A stretch of 64,000 bases of DNA from Brassica napus. Its lineage: Eukaryota; Streptophyta; Magnoliopsida; Brassicales; Brassicaceae. This document shows positions 37,001 to 48,330 of this stretch, piece after piece. The notes beneath the pieces are model-generated. The model saw only the letters and a program-made list of their open reading frames with translations, searched no databases and was not told the origin of the DNA. The DNA is taken from assembly GCF_020379485.1 (NCBI RefSeq), contig NC_063436.1:17439389-17503388 (forward strand), in the 5' to 3' direction. The position numbers and the translations under genes were made by a program. The stretch's first letter is position 1, and each line of letters begins with the position of its first letter.

Positions 37001-39107
37001 GTAAATAGGTAACCCTGGAGTTTATCCAAAATGTAAAGCTAAATGTGAATGAACCTGCTCTTTGAATAGCTCTTCCTTCTCTTCATAACTATTGAGAGCA
37101 ATTACTTCAACCTGTGACACAAGAAACAGCTCCATTTCTTGATCCTAGCAAAAGAAGAGTGATACTAAGTTCTTATAAAATGGTCAAGCAAACGTACATT
37201 GAAGAAATCACTAAGTGGAGTTTCTTTGTGTGCTTGAGGCTTGGGGACTGCATCCCAGATCTGCATGTATGGACAAGATATAAGGAATTGCATAGTCAAA
37301 GCACATAAAAGCTAAAGACTGTCTCTTATTTTACCTTTTGAATGTCTTCCCTTAGCACTGGTTCTAAATTTTCCAATGGCGTCTGCAAATATTCATACAC
37401 AACTTATAATCCACAAAACAGAATGATGAAGAAAAGAAAACACAGAATGCAACCTACCACGTACTAGATGGAAAAATACAAATACATACCCGTGTTTTAT
37501 CTCTTATGACAAACATCAAAGTCGTTTTCCGCGGACTAAACAACCTCATCATAACCTGATCGCATGTAGCAGGAAAAGCAAAGAGTGTTGAGACTTCAGA
37601 TCAGCAATAACTCATACTGATAAGAAGATGCAGACAATTTACCTGGAACACAGTCTTCAAAAGAGGTTTGTTTGCTGCTTGCTCCCGACCAATATCATGA
37701 CACCACCTGCATTATACATCCGGGAACCAGTATGTTATAAGATAAAGTCAGAAAAAGAATGTTCTGCTATCTATCGAAGAGAGTAGAGCACAGAAGACAA
37801 CTTACATGTTTATGAGAACTATGTCTGAGACAGCAAGTGCAAAAAGAGCACTCTGTTTCTCGAAAGCAGTATCATCCTAACAGCCAAATACAAGGAAACT
37901 GTACGTAAGTAAGCCATTCTATACTAAAACACTCTATTTAAGAAAGCAATTTTTTGTGTGTGCTCATTAAGATTGACACTGCGCATGAAACCAAGCTAAG
38001 ACTCTAATCAATACAAGTCAAGGTTCATTGAAGTTATTCACAATCAGTGCCAAAGCTCAAAAGAAGATTATACCAACTGGTGTTCGATAAAAAGAAAAGT
38101 AAAGGACCCATATATGACAAGGACCGAGGGTACACACCTCTCCACGCTCTCTCCCATCGGTACCCTCCAAATCCATCACAACGGTGCAAGGCTCAATACC
38201 AGCGCATCTAGCAATCCAGATACCCTTAGTCGTCTGGGACCTGAAAACAAGGAAATTCAAGGGTTGAAGTATCTTAAATTATAAGCTAACTGTGCTTCCC
38301 ACAAAGTATACAAAGAGCAGGACATACCTTCCTCTAAAAGCATCCATTTCCCTAAAGTTCGTTCCAAACAAATGATTCAAGAGGGTACTCTTCCCTGCAA
38401 ATCCAACCACAATCACTTCAAAATCAGCCCCAAACACATGGATCCAGAAGAAGCAAAAGCTTTTGCACTACATACCACTACTCTGAGGACCCATGATCGA
38501 GACAACCGCATACGAAAGACCACATTCCTCCAGTTTAACCTCCTTGATAAAATGATCAACCCCGGAGACATTAAAGGTACCATCTCCATCAATAAGCTGA
38601 GTAGAGCAAGCGGCATCTGCAATTTACAATACAATAAAGAGGAAATCAAATCAGATCCTTTGTACATGTAAGCTCAAGGAGCCTCTGAACAAAGCAAACT
38701 GAATCTGACATAACTACTTCAAAGTCTTAGACTTTTCATTAAACCCAGAATCCTTACTAACCTCACAAAAACCCAAACAAAATTTCAGATTTTTTTCAGT
38801 TAAAAGATCCCAAATTTGGACAGTAATCAAGCAAATCCAACCTCTTTATAATCAATCATAGACACTCAGAAGACAGAAGAATCAAATCATCAAACACCTT
38901 ATGAGCAAAGAGATTTACAAACAGATATAGATCACAAAACCTAAATCACAGAGCTTACAAAAGAAACTGAAATCGAAAACGAATAACGCTTGGATCAGAA
39001 GAAAAAAAAACGAAAACTGATCAGATCAAAAAAAGAAAAACGGATCCACGAGATCAGGAACATTAATGAGCAGAGAAGGAAGAGAGATGTGTATGTGGAA
39101 TACCCAT
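34035..39107 (-). CDS. RHD3: ROOT HAIR DEFECTIVE 3 (copy 2)
   Basis: Same exon structure as copy 1: the micro-exon ATGG at 39104-39107, the P-loop [20 protein letters not shown], the middle domain, the membrane hairpin and the PIDTSS end at 34035. I saw only substitutions that keep the frame (for example [10 protein letters not shown] to [18 protein letters not shown] to [14 protein letters not shown] to LRREGE) and length changes confined to introns and the 5' UTR. The exon 2 acceptor changed from ATATGTGCAG to AAATTGCAG but still ends in AG. Both copies therefore look able to make protein. The 5' UTR of copy 2 has lost or changed several short stretches near 39120-39160. Confidence 0.92.
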
Positions 39108-40144
39108 TGTCGCACAAGGATGCCTAGTGATGAATGAAGAAGAGAGAGAGATCTCAAGAGGGGGAAGTCGAGAGCTTTGATGCACCGCTGCTGCTTTAAG
39201 ACGACTGGTTCTGGTAGTAAGGTCATACAACCTTCCTTCTTTTATTTGACAACCAACAAAAAAAATGCCAAAAAGTGATTATTTTTTAATTCCCAACGAA
39301 TATCTACTTTTTACGATTTGTATTTTATTTCGCTTACCCCAAATATTCACAGATAAATATATGATTTTAAGCCATTTACCGATTAATTATAAGTTTTTTT
39401 TTTGAGAAAGGACTTGATTAATTATAAGTTTAGGTCCAATTAACTTTTTTCTTCAATTAATAAATTTTCTCCGTTTCAAAAATAAGTGATAATAGTAAAT
39501 TGTTAAAAAATTAAAATTAATTGTATTTACTAGATTATGATCGGTTAAAACTGTAAAAACAATAAATTATTAAATTAATATATTTATAATTAAGATTTGA
39601 ATATTTTTAATAGGTGTGAAAATTTTAAAATATATACTATTCTAAAACAGAAAAACGTCAACTACAAAAATATCAATAGAGCATATCTGATCATTTTTAT
39701 TTATTAATAATACCCTAGTTTGAGGAAAACAATATTTTTCAGGTAAGAAATCACTAAAGAATAATAAAATAATAATGTAAATTCAATCAACGAAATTATG
39801 ATATACTCATTACATTGGTCGCAAAAGAGAAACTGGGTCCCACGTGGGCATTTAGACACATTGATGTATGGCTGGACAATAATAGGACCCACACAAAAGC
39901 CCAATTTTTGGTGGGATCCACTTAGCCGCCTCTTCGCCTTTGTAAAAGTTGGACGGTGGTGTGATCTAATCTAGGCGGCTCCGGCATAGCGACAACGTGG
40001 AAGTTCCACCGTCCGATTACTTCTCGTTAACCACTGTGATGGTCAGATATATAGCCGTCATTTTTTTTAACGTCAAACATCGACAGTTTTTTCTAATGTC
40101 ATTTTCTTGAGTTACGAGCCAAGTTTAAAATGAGGCCAAAAATA

Positions 40145-40247
40145 GGCCCATATTAGAGAAAAAAACCCGCATCCACAAAGACCTTATAATATCTTGATAA
40201 ATTACAATATGTTTATTTATAAATTGGGCCTTACGGCCCAAAGCCCA
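40145..40247. promoter_or_regulatory. Site II elements in the bL34m promoter (copy 2)
   Basis: The same GGCCCA, TGGGCC, GGCCCA and AGCCCA cluster as in copy 1, 85-190 bp before the start codon, with no change seen. Both promoters should behave alike. Confidence 0.55.
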
Positions 40248-40330
40248 TGTAGATTTCCTCTTCCAAGAGAGAGAGAGAGAGAGTGAGCTCAGGGAAGCAA
40301 TCGCCAGTCTCGGAGAAGGGGGAGAAGACA

Positions 40331-41492
40331 ATGGCTGCCAAAACCCTAATCAGGTCGGGAGCTTCGCTAATGAATCGGTTTCTATCAAAGCCTACGACGA
40401 CTCTTGTGCAGAACAATCTCAGATCGTTTCAGCAGATAGCTCCTCAGCGACAAGAACTCCCGCCGTGTTTTTTGTTCCCGTCGTTGACGAATCTACAAAA
40501 CAAGCTTAACCCGCGCGTTAACGACACTGTTACGCTTCAGGAGCTAACGGAACGTGGGTTTCTTCACCCATCTGGTCTTCCTTCACTCGAGTTCTTCTTA
40601 CCAGAAGGTTTACTTCTCTGCTCTCTTACCTCCATTTGAGTGTTCATATCGTTAGCTCAGACTGGTAATTAGCAATAACTCCTAAGGTATATGATGATTT
40701 GAGTATTAGTCTGGTGCTGATCAGTGTTCTGTTTTCTAAAGATTTGATCTTTGAGTGCTTACACAGTTGAAAAAAAAAAGATTAAAGACAGAACCTTTAT
40801 TTGGTTTTTTTTTTTTTTACGGTTTGGTGTTCTGTTTTTTTTTCTTTTTTGAAACGGGTTGTAAAGTGCTTGTAGGAGGGTGATGAATCTGGCTATGTTG
40901 TGCAGAGTTTCATATAGTGCTTATAATCTTGAGAATTTCAGTCTGCTGTTTATTGAGCTTTAGCGCGTTGCAACGTCGCACATCTTGCTGCTCTGTGGTA
41001 CTATGCTATGTTGTGGGAGAGTTGCATATAGTGCATGTTCAGTATGTTGTTTATTGAGCTTTAGTGACTTTACATTTTGTTACTCTACGGTGCCTGCTTA
41101 ATATCTTTGTACTTTGGTGATGTAGTCGATCCTTCAAGTGAGCCGTTGCTTTTATTTCCCAAGAGGACGTTCCAGCCTAGTACTATCAGGCGCAAACGTA
41201 ACCACGGATTCTTTGCTCGGTATGTCTCTTTGTATTAAACCTCCTTGTTTCAGTCCAAGAATAGAGTCAAATCTTTGCTCTTTCTCGTTCGTATTAGAGG
41301 AATTTGTTGATTTAGCACTAATGGAAAGTAAGAAGAGGATTGTTTGTTCGTTTGTACATGGTGCTTGAGCGACCAAACTGTTTACTCAATTGATTAGTGA
41401 ATGTCTTGAATATGAGCAGAAAAGCAACCAAAGGTGGACGGAGAGTCATAGCTCGGAGAATAGCAAAAGGGCGTCACAGAGTCACTGCCTAG
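40331..41492 (+). CDS. Mitochondrial ribosomal protein bL34m (copy 2)
   Basis: Same three-exon gene as copy 1, with an identical presequence, L34 core (RKRNHGFFAR, KATKGGRRVIARR) and stop at 41490-41492. I saw no coding difference; intron 1 differs by a few bases around a T-rich tract near 40830. A dosage-doubled ribosomal protein gene is unusual to keep long term, which fits a recent duplication. Confidence 0.92.
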
Positions 41493-42394
41493 AGTCCCTC
41501 TTTAATCTTTTCTATGAATCTCCAGCTATCAGATAGGCCGGCTACGTCTCTTTCCTTACAGGCTAGAAAATCTGAAACTTGGATCTCATAAATACCTTGG
41601 ATGTATCAATATCCATGTTTTGACGTGTTGTTTTGGATCTTGGAGTCGAGGTGGAGTTAAAGATCTCAGCATCTTTTATTTTCTAACAATCTCTAACTCC
41701 TTTTGAATGGTTACTTTACATCAAGGAATAAGTTTTTCTACATGATGCTTAATTACGTACATATATGAGTTCATTATTTGTGTATAGGTATAGTAGCCTT
41801 ATCCAACAAAGTCACACGGCTATAACCTATGAAGAACTAACAACATTTATGAAATATAAACAGTTGTATGGTATATTTGAACCAAAAAAAAACAGTTGTA
41901 TGGTATATGACACATAATACAGCAGTAACACTTGCTATCATATTTATAAAATTAAACTTGATTAGTGTGGAAATTTGATCTATAACTGATGTGAAACTAT
42001 GATGCAAACGAGGCCATAGAGCTGAGGAATGGCTCTGCAGTCTATGCAAAACAAAAGAAAGAAAATAGGAAAGTCTCTCTCTCACTCTTATTTTTATCTG
42101 ATTTCTGACTCAAACATTTACTTCATGTAGAGGAAAGAGATTCAATTAATGAGTTGTAGAATCCCAAAGATTAAAAAAACCTGAGAGAAAAGAAAAGGCA
42201 AGAGCTGATAGATTGGTAAAGAAAATAACTTCACTTGTCCCATAAGCAACACCCTTGCCTATGTTGTAGGCACTACTAGGCCTAAACCCCTCTAAAACCC
42301 ACAAAGCTTCTTTAAATCTCCGTATCCTTCTTCTTCCTCTTTACCTCTTCAGGCCTTTATAAAGCCATCATCACCATCATAAGTCATCTTCATC

Positions 42395-43036
42395 ATGAGA
42401 ATGGGAGAAATAAGAAAGTGGTATGTGGCTATAATGGCGATGGTACAAATAGTGAGCTGGGTGTGTGCAACAAGCAGGCCTATTGCTTCCACTCAAGTTT
42501 CTTTTCATCCAGGTTTGAGTGTTTCTTTAATTTTATCTTTCTGAGTATACTAATCAACCCCATTACTATGTATATATATGCATATAATGATAAGCAGACA
42601 TGTGGATATTTAAATGGTGGGAACAATACCCTATTTAGTTCTATTTGTAAAACAAGATTAGATTGAATCTTTTAACTGATTTTAGTTTTGAAGCAAATTA
42701 ATGACTTGTAGTAGAGAGTATACTATTTGAGAGTCTAAACTGTTTGGTTAACCCACTAAACCGGATGAGAATTTTGGGTGTGCAGAGATAATAAGCCCAC
42801 AGGCGGCAGAACACAACTCTAGGAGGCCTATATTGACGCCCAATGAGAACACAGAGGTAAAAGAGATGGAGAAAGGGAGGATAATAGGATCAAAGCCACC
42901 AACTTGTGAGAAGAAATGCTATGGATGTGAACCATGTGAAGCAATCCAAGTCCCTACCATTTCTTCACCTCCTCACATATCTACTCAATATACTAATTAC
43001 CAACCTGAGGGCTGGAGATGCCATTGTGCTCCTTAA
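42395..43036 (+). CDS. EPFL3: EPIDERMAL PATTERNING FACTOR-like secreted peptide precursor
   Basis: Two exons (42395-42512, 42786-43036) join to 122 codons. Residues 1-27 form a signal peptide (RKWYVAIMAMVQIVSWVCA). The mature C-terminal region reads GSKPPTCEKKCYGCEPCEAI, then QYTNYQPEGWRCHCAP. The six cysteines (C-x3-C-x2-C-x2-C ... C-x-C) and the WRCHC end are the EPF/EPFL signature of the shorter-loop group. Such peptides leave the cell and bind ERECTA-family receptor kinases in patterning and growth. EPFL3 (At3g13898) is at this place in Arabidopsis. This is the only complete copy in the window. A TATA-like TTTATAAAG lies about 40 bp before the start codon. Confidence 0.92.
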
Positions 43037-43336
43037 TTTAGACTTGCTTAACAACTTGACATATATTATATATTCACATGTCTATCTTGTAAATTATATT
43101 TATTATCATCAGCATTGTGGACCTTTGGTAACTATGTCTAGCTATTCATATTTAAAGTGTGAAAGTTATATAAAATGAGAAACATTAATCAACTTATGGT
43201 ATGAAGTATAAACTGATACTTATGTCTGCAACGTGACCCAAGCTGGTCTCAAGATATGGGTTTTGGCAGGAGATAAGATGAAGACATCAATCAACATAGA
43301 GTACGTTGTTGTTCAATGTTGCTTATAATATATTAA
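43037..43336. other. EPFL3 downstream spacer
   Basis: AT-rich 3' flank of EPFL3 leading to the TAA target site of the next element. No gene seen. Confidence 0.5.
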
Positions 43337-44996
43337 GGCCCTGTTCGTTTGTACATCTGGAAAATGCATCCAGATGGTCCATCTAGATGTATCATCCAGA
43401 TGCTCCATCTGGGTGTTGTTCGTTTCTTCATATCGTTCATGCATCCAGATGAATCATCTGAATGCAACTATGTTCGTTTGCTTTTCATTTTTTTAACTTC
43501 CATCTGCATCCACGTGGACTTGTTAATAAAATGACTAAAATATAACTTTTTACGTTTCAACGGAAAAATAGCATTTTTACGGTTTTGGCCGAAAATATTT
43601 TTGCGGTTTTTGAGGAAATATGTGTGTTTTCGCGAAAAAGTGCATTTTTATGGTTTTGGCGGAAAAATATGTTTTATAGGTTTGGCAGAAAAATACATTT
43701 TTGCGGTTTGGACGGAAAAAGTGTGTTTTGAAGTTTTGGTGCAAAAAGTGTTTTTGACGGGAAAAGTTTTTTTCACGATTTTGGCGGGAAAAGTTATTTT
43801 TGCGGTTTTGGCGGGAAAATATATTTTTCCGGTTTTGGCGGGAAAATACATTTTTTCGGTTTTGGCAGGAAAATACATTTTTCCAGTTTTGGCGGAAAAA
43901 TACATTTTTCCGGTTTTGGCGGGAAAATGCGCTTTTCCGGTTTTGGCGGGAAAATACATTTTTCCGGTTTTGGCGGGAAAATGCGCTTTTCCGGTTTTGG
44001 CGGGAAAATACATTTTCCGGTTTTGGCGGGAAAATACGTTTTTCCGGTTTTGGCGGGAAAATAAGTTTTTTTTTGGGTTTGGCGGGAAAATACATTTTTC
44101 CGGTTTTGGCGGGAAAACATTTTTCCGGTTTTGGCGGGAAAATGTGTTTTCCGGTTTTGGTGGAAAAATTCAGTTTTCTGGTTTTGGCAGAAAAATTCCG
44201 TTTTCCAGTTTTGGCGGGAAAATTCTGTTTTCCGGTTTTGGCGGGAAAATTGTGTTTTTTTTTGGTTTTGGCGAGAAATTGTGTTTTTTGGTTTTGGCGG
44301 GAAATTTGTGTTTTTCGGTTTTGGCGGGAAAATTGTGTTTTTCAATTTTGGTGGAAAATGCGTTTTTCCGGTTTTGGTGGGAAAATTCTGTTTTCTGGTT
44401 TTGGTGGGAAAATACCATTTTTCAGTTTTGGCAGGAAAATTCCATTTTTCGGTTTTGGCGAGAAAATTGTGTTTTTCGGTTTTGGCGAAAAAATGCGTTT
44501 TTTTTTGTTTTGGCGAGAAAATGCGTTGTTTCCGGTTTTGGTAGGAATATGCGTTTTTTGGGTTTTGGTCGAAAAATGTGGTTTTACTGGTTTAGCCGAA
44601 AAAATGTGTTTTAATGAAACATGTGTGTTTTATGTTTTTTGCGGAAAAATGCATCTTGCGGTTTTGGCGGAAAAGTGTGTTTTTCCGTTTTTGCGAGAAA
44701 ATGTATTTTTTGGTTATAGTGGAAAAAAGTATATGCAAAAAAATTGAATTTACGGTTTGAAAATAATATTTTGATTTTAAAAGGTCATTTTTGTTATTTG
44801 TCATTTTGGACTGAACTAAATGCATCTGCATCCAGATGCACCATCAAGACTCACCTTCATTTGGGTGAGAATTTGAGAAGAGTTTTTAAAAATTCAGCTG
44901 GGTGATCCATCTGGATGTAGCATTATAATGCACTAAACGAACATCAATTTGCATCTTCACCCAGATGGATCACTGGGTGAGCAAACGAACAGGGCC
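43337..44996. mobile_element. Non-autonomous TIR element (PIF/Harbinger-like) filled with E2F-site minisatellite
   Basis: Both ends are GGCCCTGTTCGTTTG in inverted orientation, flanked by TAA direct repeats (43334-43336, 44997-44999), which fits PIF/Harbinger target choice. Both subterminal regions are packed with ATCCAGATG/CATCTGGAT motifs on both strands and an internal GTTCGTTT copy. The centre is the minisatellite listed separately. There is no transposase. Length is 1,660 bp. Confidence 0.8.
43556..44755. repeat. Minisatellite of about 27 bp with repeated E2F-type sites
   Basis: The unit is close to TTTTGGCGGGAAAATACATT plus TTTCCGG. GGCGGGAAA occurs exactly 16 times by my count, and each occurrence reads TTTCCCGCC on the other strand, an exact match to the E2F/DP consensus TTTCCCGC. 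Flanking units are decayed (GGCAGGAAA, GGTGGAAAA, GGCGAGAAA). Because the unit length is a multiple of three and lacks stops, it creates long open frames on both strands (337 and 315 codons forward, 183 and 172 reverse). These are artefacts of the repeat, not genes. Confidence 0.9.
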
Positions 44997-45502
44997 TAAG
45001 GGTTTTTTTATAATTGATACTAAGTAGACTAAGTGACTTCACAAATACAGATCAGATGATCAAACTAGAGAAACGTTTACATGCAGCCTTTGCTTTGATC
45101 ATTGATGGGGAAGACACTTACATATTGCTTTGGAGGATGATATTAAGTATCAGTTCCTTGCACTGGCAGTTGTAAGATTGATTCACCACAAGTCCTAATA
45201 ATATCTTCTAATTGTTGATTGGAATCACTTATGTTTTTGTTTATCTTGGTTCTCTAGGTAACGAGGCTAGCAAATAAAGTGACTGTAGAATGTTCTATGT
45301 GCAAGTATGTGTATACTAAAAGAAAAATTCACTAGAGATTCTTATATATAGTTTTTGCAAGAAAATTCATTCATCATCTGTCTCATTCAAAGACTATATA
45401 TATCATGATATGATCAACTACAAGAGATATTTAACACACTCAGCAAGAAGAGATTCATTGATTTTGAGTTTTACATATAAAGTGTAGGAGAGGATAATAG
45501 TT
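44997..45502. other. Spacer between TIR element and DUF3511 gene
   Basis: AT-rich sequence, probably including the 3' UTR of the DUF3511 gene. No gene or repeat recognised. Confidence 0.5.
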
Positions 45503-45784
45503 TCAAGAAATACCGATAACATCTTTGAACCATTTGAAGCTCTTTCTAATGGATCCCTTCATCTTCTGTTCAACGGAGTAAACCTTATAGCCAGCGACTC
45601 TTCTCTTCCTCCGCGTCTCTGGATCGCTGAAACTCCAGCTTCTTGACCCCGCGTTTGAAGCGCTTTTGCTTTTCTTTATCTTCATCTGGTAATCGTTACT
45701 CTGATCTGCGGCTGAATCGTCGAAACTGTAGCCTTTCACCACAACTGCGTCTCGGCCGTTTCCAGACGCGGCTGTTGGTTCCAT
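45503..45784 (-). CDS. Small basic DUF3511 protein
   Basis: A single exon of 93 codons. After a variable acidic N-terminus comes a Ser-rich stretch (KKSKSASNAGSRSWSFSDPE) and the conserved basic C-terminal block TRRKRRVAGYKVYSVEQKMK followed by GSIRKSFKWFKDV. RRVAxYKxYxVExKxKxSxRxSFKWIK is the DUF3511 signature. Function is not known; the Arabidopsis equivalent by position is At3g13910. No signal peptide or membrane segment. The family is plant-specific and about 80-120 residues, so this is full length. Confidence 0.88.
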   Translation of the reverse strand: MEPTAASGNGRDAVVVKGYSFDDSAADQSNDYQMKIKKSKSASNAGSRSWSFSDPETRRKRRVAGYKVYSVEQKMKGSIRKSFKWFKDVIGIS

Positions 45785-46925
45785 TTCTTTGTAAGAAGAA
45801 TTCTCTATGGTGTTGTGGTGGTGGCTCCGTGATTTTGAGTCTTGGTCACAATGAGTCGTCTCTGCTTTTTAACTGTATTGTACTTTAAAAAAGTTATAAA
45901 AGGAAATTAACGAAATGATAGTATCTTTTTTCAAATTATTAAAGGTGTCTTTTTGGGAAATTAATTTACAATTTTCATGCGGAGTTGGTCAAGGACCCAC
46001 TTGTAAGTTGTAACTAAACAATTATGTCACAAATTTGGTTTAAATCATTGGACTTTTCAAGTTTTTTTTTTCTTACCATTGACGTAGTTGGTTTGTGTGG
46101 ATGTGATGCTTTCCCAACTATTTTTTTTTCTAGTCGTGACGTGTTTTGTCCGAACCGGTAATTTCTCAGTGGAAATAAACGAAGAAATAACTTGTTATTT
46201 TTCTTATTTAATTCAATACAGTTTCATTTTCGTGAAGAAGCTTGGCAGAACTTTCAGACCAATAATTTCATTAGAAATGATAATAGCAAGCAAAGCAACC
46301 TTTGTCGGTGGTAGGCTTGAATATATCAAACTAATAATGAACATTCAGCCACAAAAAAAAAAGAGTTGAATATTCATTTTTCAAAGAAATAAATACTACA
46401 CTAAATATATTTTCAGCATGGCTAAAACATTGTTATAAACTAGAATGTTGAATAAAGATCTTGAAACTAAAAGATGCAAGAAGAAACCGAAGTAGAGGTT
46501 GTTAATCCACGCATAGATTAGGCAAAAAAAAAAAAAAAAGTTCCTGATCATAAAAAGTTGGCCCACGTCTGGCCTTGGGCCATAAAATATGTTAAAATTT
46601 AAAGCCCATCATGGTATCAAGCTAATACACTCGCTAGTTTTTTATGTTAATGAATTTTGAAACAAATGTGGAATTTTGACTACGTTTTAAAGCTTGGAGT
46701 GTTAAAAAGGATATTAATAAATGAAACACTTGCATGAAAAGATTTGACTGATACAAAGACAAACAACAAACCAGAAATAAATACTCCATAATGATCTTAA
46801 ATAGTAGAATAAAAATGGTCGGAAGAGAGACAAAATCAAATCAAAAGAGTAGTTGTTGTTGTGCCCTTTCAAAACAAACAAAAAACCTTTCTTCTCCGGT
46901 GACGTCGGCGAACTTCTTCTCCCTC
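45785..46925. other. Intergenic region between DUF3511 and eIF4A1
   Basis: This holds the promoter of the DUF3511 gene on the left and the 3' UTR of eIF4A1 on the right. It includes an A-tract near 46523 and GGCCCA-like motifs near 46560-46582. The open frame at 46088-46369 has no recognisable features. Confidence 0.5.
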
Positions 46926-48328
46926 TCACAGCAGATCAGCAACGTTAGAAGGCAGCTCCTCAACAACAACATTATAAAACTTCTGAATATCAAACAACAT
47001 CCTCTCGTCATCCTTCGTCACAAAGTTAATCGCCACACCTTTCCTCCCAAACCTCCCACTCCTTCCAATACGGTGGAGATAATTCTCCGGCTGAGTCGGC
47101 AAATCGTAGTTGATCACCAAAGACACCTGCTGCACATCGATACCACGAGCTAACAGATCGGTGGTGATCAGCACGCGAGAAGAGCCGGACCTGAACTCCC
47201 TCATTATAATATCCCTCGTGTTCTGGTCCATGTCTCCATGAGTCGCCGAGACCGTGTGGTCACGCCCCCTCATTTTATCGGTTAACCAGTCAACCTTACG
47301 CCTAGTGTTCACGAAGATGACGCTCTGAGTGATGGCCAGAGTCTCGTAGAGATCGCAGAGCGTCTCGAGCTTCCAGTCCTCCTTCTCCACGTTAACGTAG
47401 AACTGCTTGATACCTTCCAAGGTGAGCTCGTCGCGCTTCACTAAGATCCTCACCGGCTTACTCATGAACTTTCTTGTAATCTCGAGAGCCTCTGGTGGCA
47501 TTGTTGCTGAGAACACTCCGACCTGGATCTTGGGCGGGAGGAGCTGGAAGATGTCGTAGATCTGGTCCTTGAACCCGCGGGAGAGCATCTCGTCGGCCTC
47601 GTCCAGGACGAACATCTTGATGCTGTCCGCGCGGAGGGACTGACGCTTCAGCATGTCGAAGACGCGGCCTGGGGTTCCCACGACGACGTGGACGCCGGCT
47701 TGGAGGATGCGCTGGTCCTCCCGGACGCTAGTCCCGCCGACGCAGGCGTGGACCTTGACGCCGAGGTAGTCGCCGAGGGCTCTCATGACCTTTTCGATCT
47801 GCTGGGCGAGCTCTCTGGTCGGGGCGAGGACGAGGGCCTGGCACTGGACGAGGGTGAAGTCTAGCTGCTGGAGGACGCCGGAGCAGAATGTTGCGGTTTT
47901 GCCGGTTCCGGATTGGGCCTGTTGGATCACGTCGAGGCCTTGGCAGAAGGGGACGATTCCTCTTTGCTGGATTGCGGAAGGCTTCTCGAAACCTGTGTAG
48001 TAAAAAGCACACATGAGGTCAGAGAGAGAGAGAGAGAGAGAGAGAACAAAAGAAGAAAGAGTTATGGAGGTTATTGTAGACGTACCGTAAGCGTAGATAC
48101 CCCTGAGGAGATTCTCTTGAAGGCCCATGGCGTCAAAGCTGTCATGAACCTCATCGTAAGAGGTGAAGAACTCGTCCTGTCCCTCGAGACTGTAACCATA
48201 CAAAACAGTAAGCAACTAGAGTAAGAATGAAAAGAGAAGAAGTAGAGTTAGAAAACTCACACTTCGTTAAGCTTCTGGTCGAACTGACGAGCATCAAACT
48301 GTGTGCCTTCTGGTGCGGATCCTGCCAT
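46926..48328 (-). CDS. EIF4A1: Translation initiation factor eIF4A (DEAD-box RNA helicase)
   Basis: Coding exons: 48328 to about 48261 ([20 protein letters not shown]), about 48190-48086 ([20 protein letters not shown]) and 47994-46926. Helicase motifs appear in order: Q motif [12 protein letters not shown], motif I AQSGTGKT, Ia PTRELAQQ, Ib [48 protein letters not shown] and [13 protein letters not shown]. Ends PSNVADLL. Total is about 412 residues, the usual length. It unwinds mRNA 5' leaders in the eIF4F complex in the cytoplasm. It corresponds to At3g13920. Confidence 0.95.
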
Positions 48329-48330
48329 GA

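Larger units (their letters stand above)
32307..42650. repeat. Tandem segmental duplication, copy 2
   Basis: Second copy of the TrmL-RHD3-bL34m-EPFL3 segment. It differs from copy 1 by scattered substitutions, short indels (for example a 45-bp difference in the AT-rich spacer near 27557/39487) and the absence of the captured-gene element. To the right of 42650 the EPFL3 intron continues as single-copy sequence. Confidence 0.95.

Noticed and set aside
43601..44614. 337-codon open frame, a possible repeat-rich protein gene
   Set aside because: It is one of several overlapping frames on both strands created by a 27-bp minisatellite inside a transposon. No start context, splice structure or non-repeat domain supports it.
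43556..44755. Regular short repeats suggesting a CRISPR array
   Set aside because: Units are contiguous and degenerate with no unique spacers, and this is a plant nuclear sequence. It is a minisatellite.
47785..48000. Plus-strand frame overlapping eIF4A1
   Set aside because: Antisense shadow of the GC-richer helicase exon, with no motif of its own.
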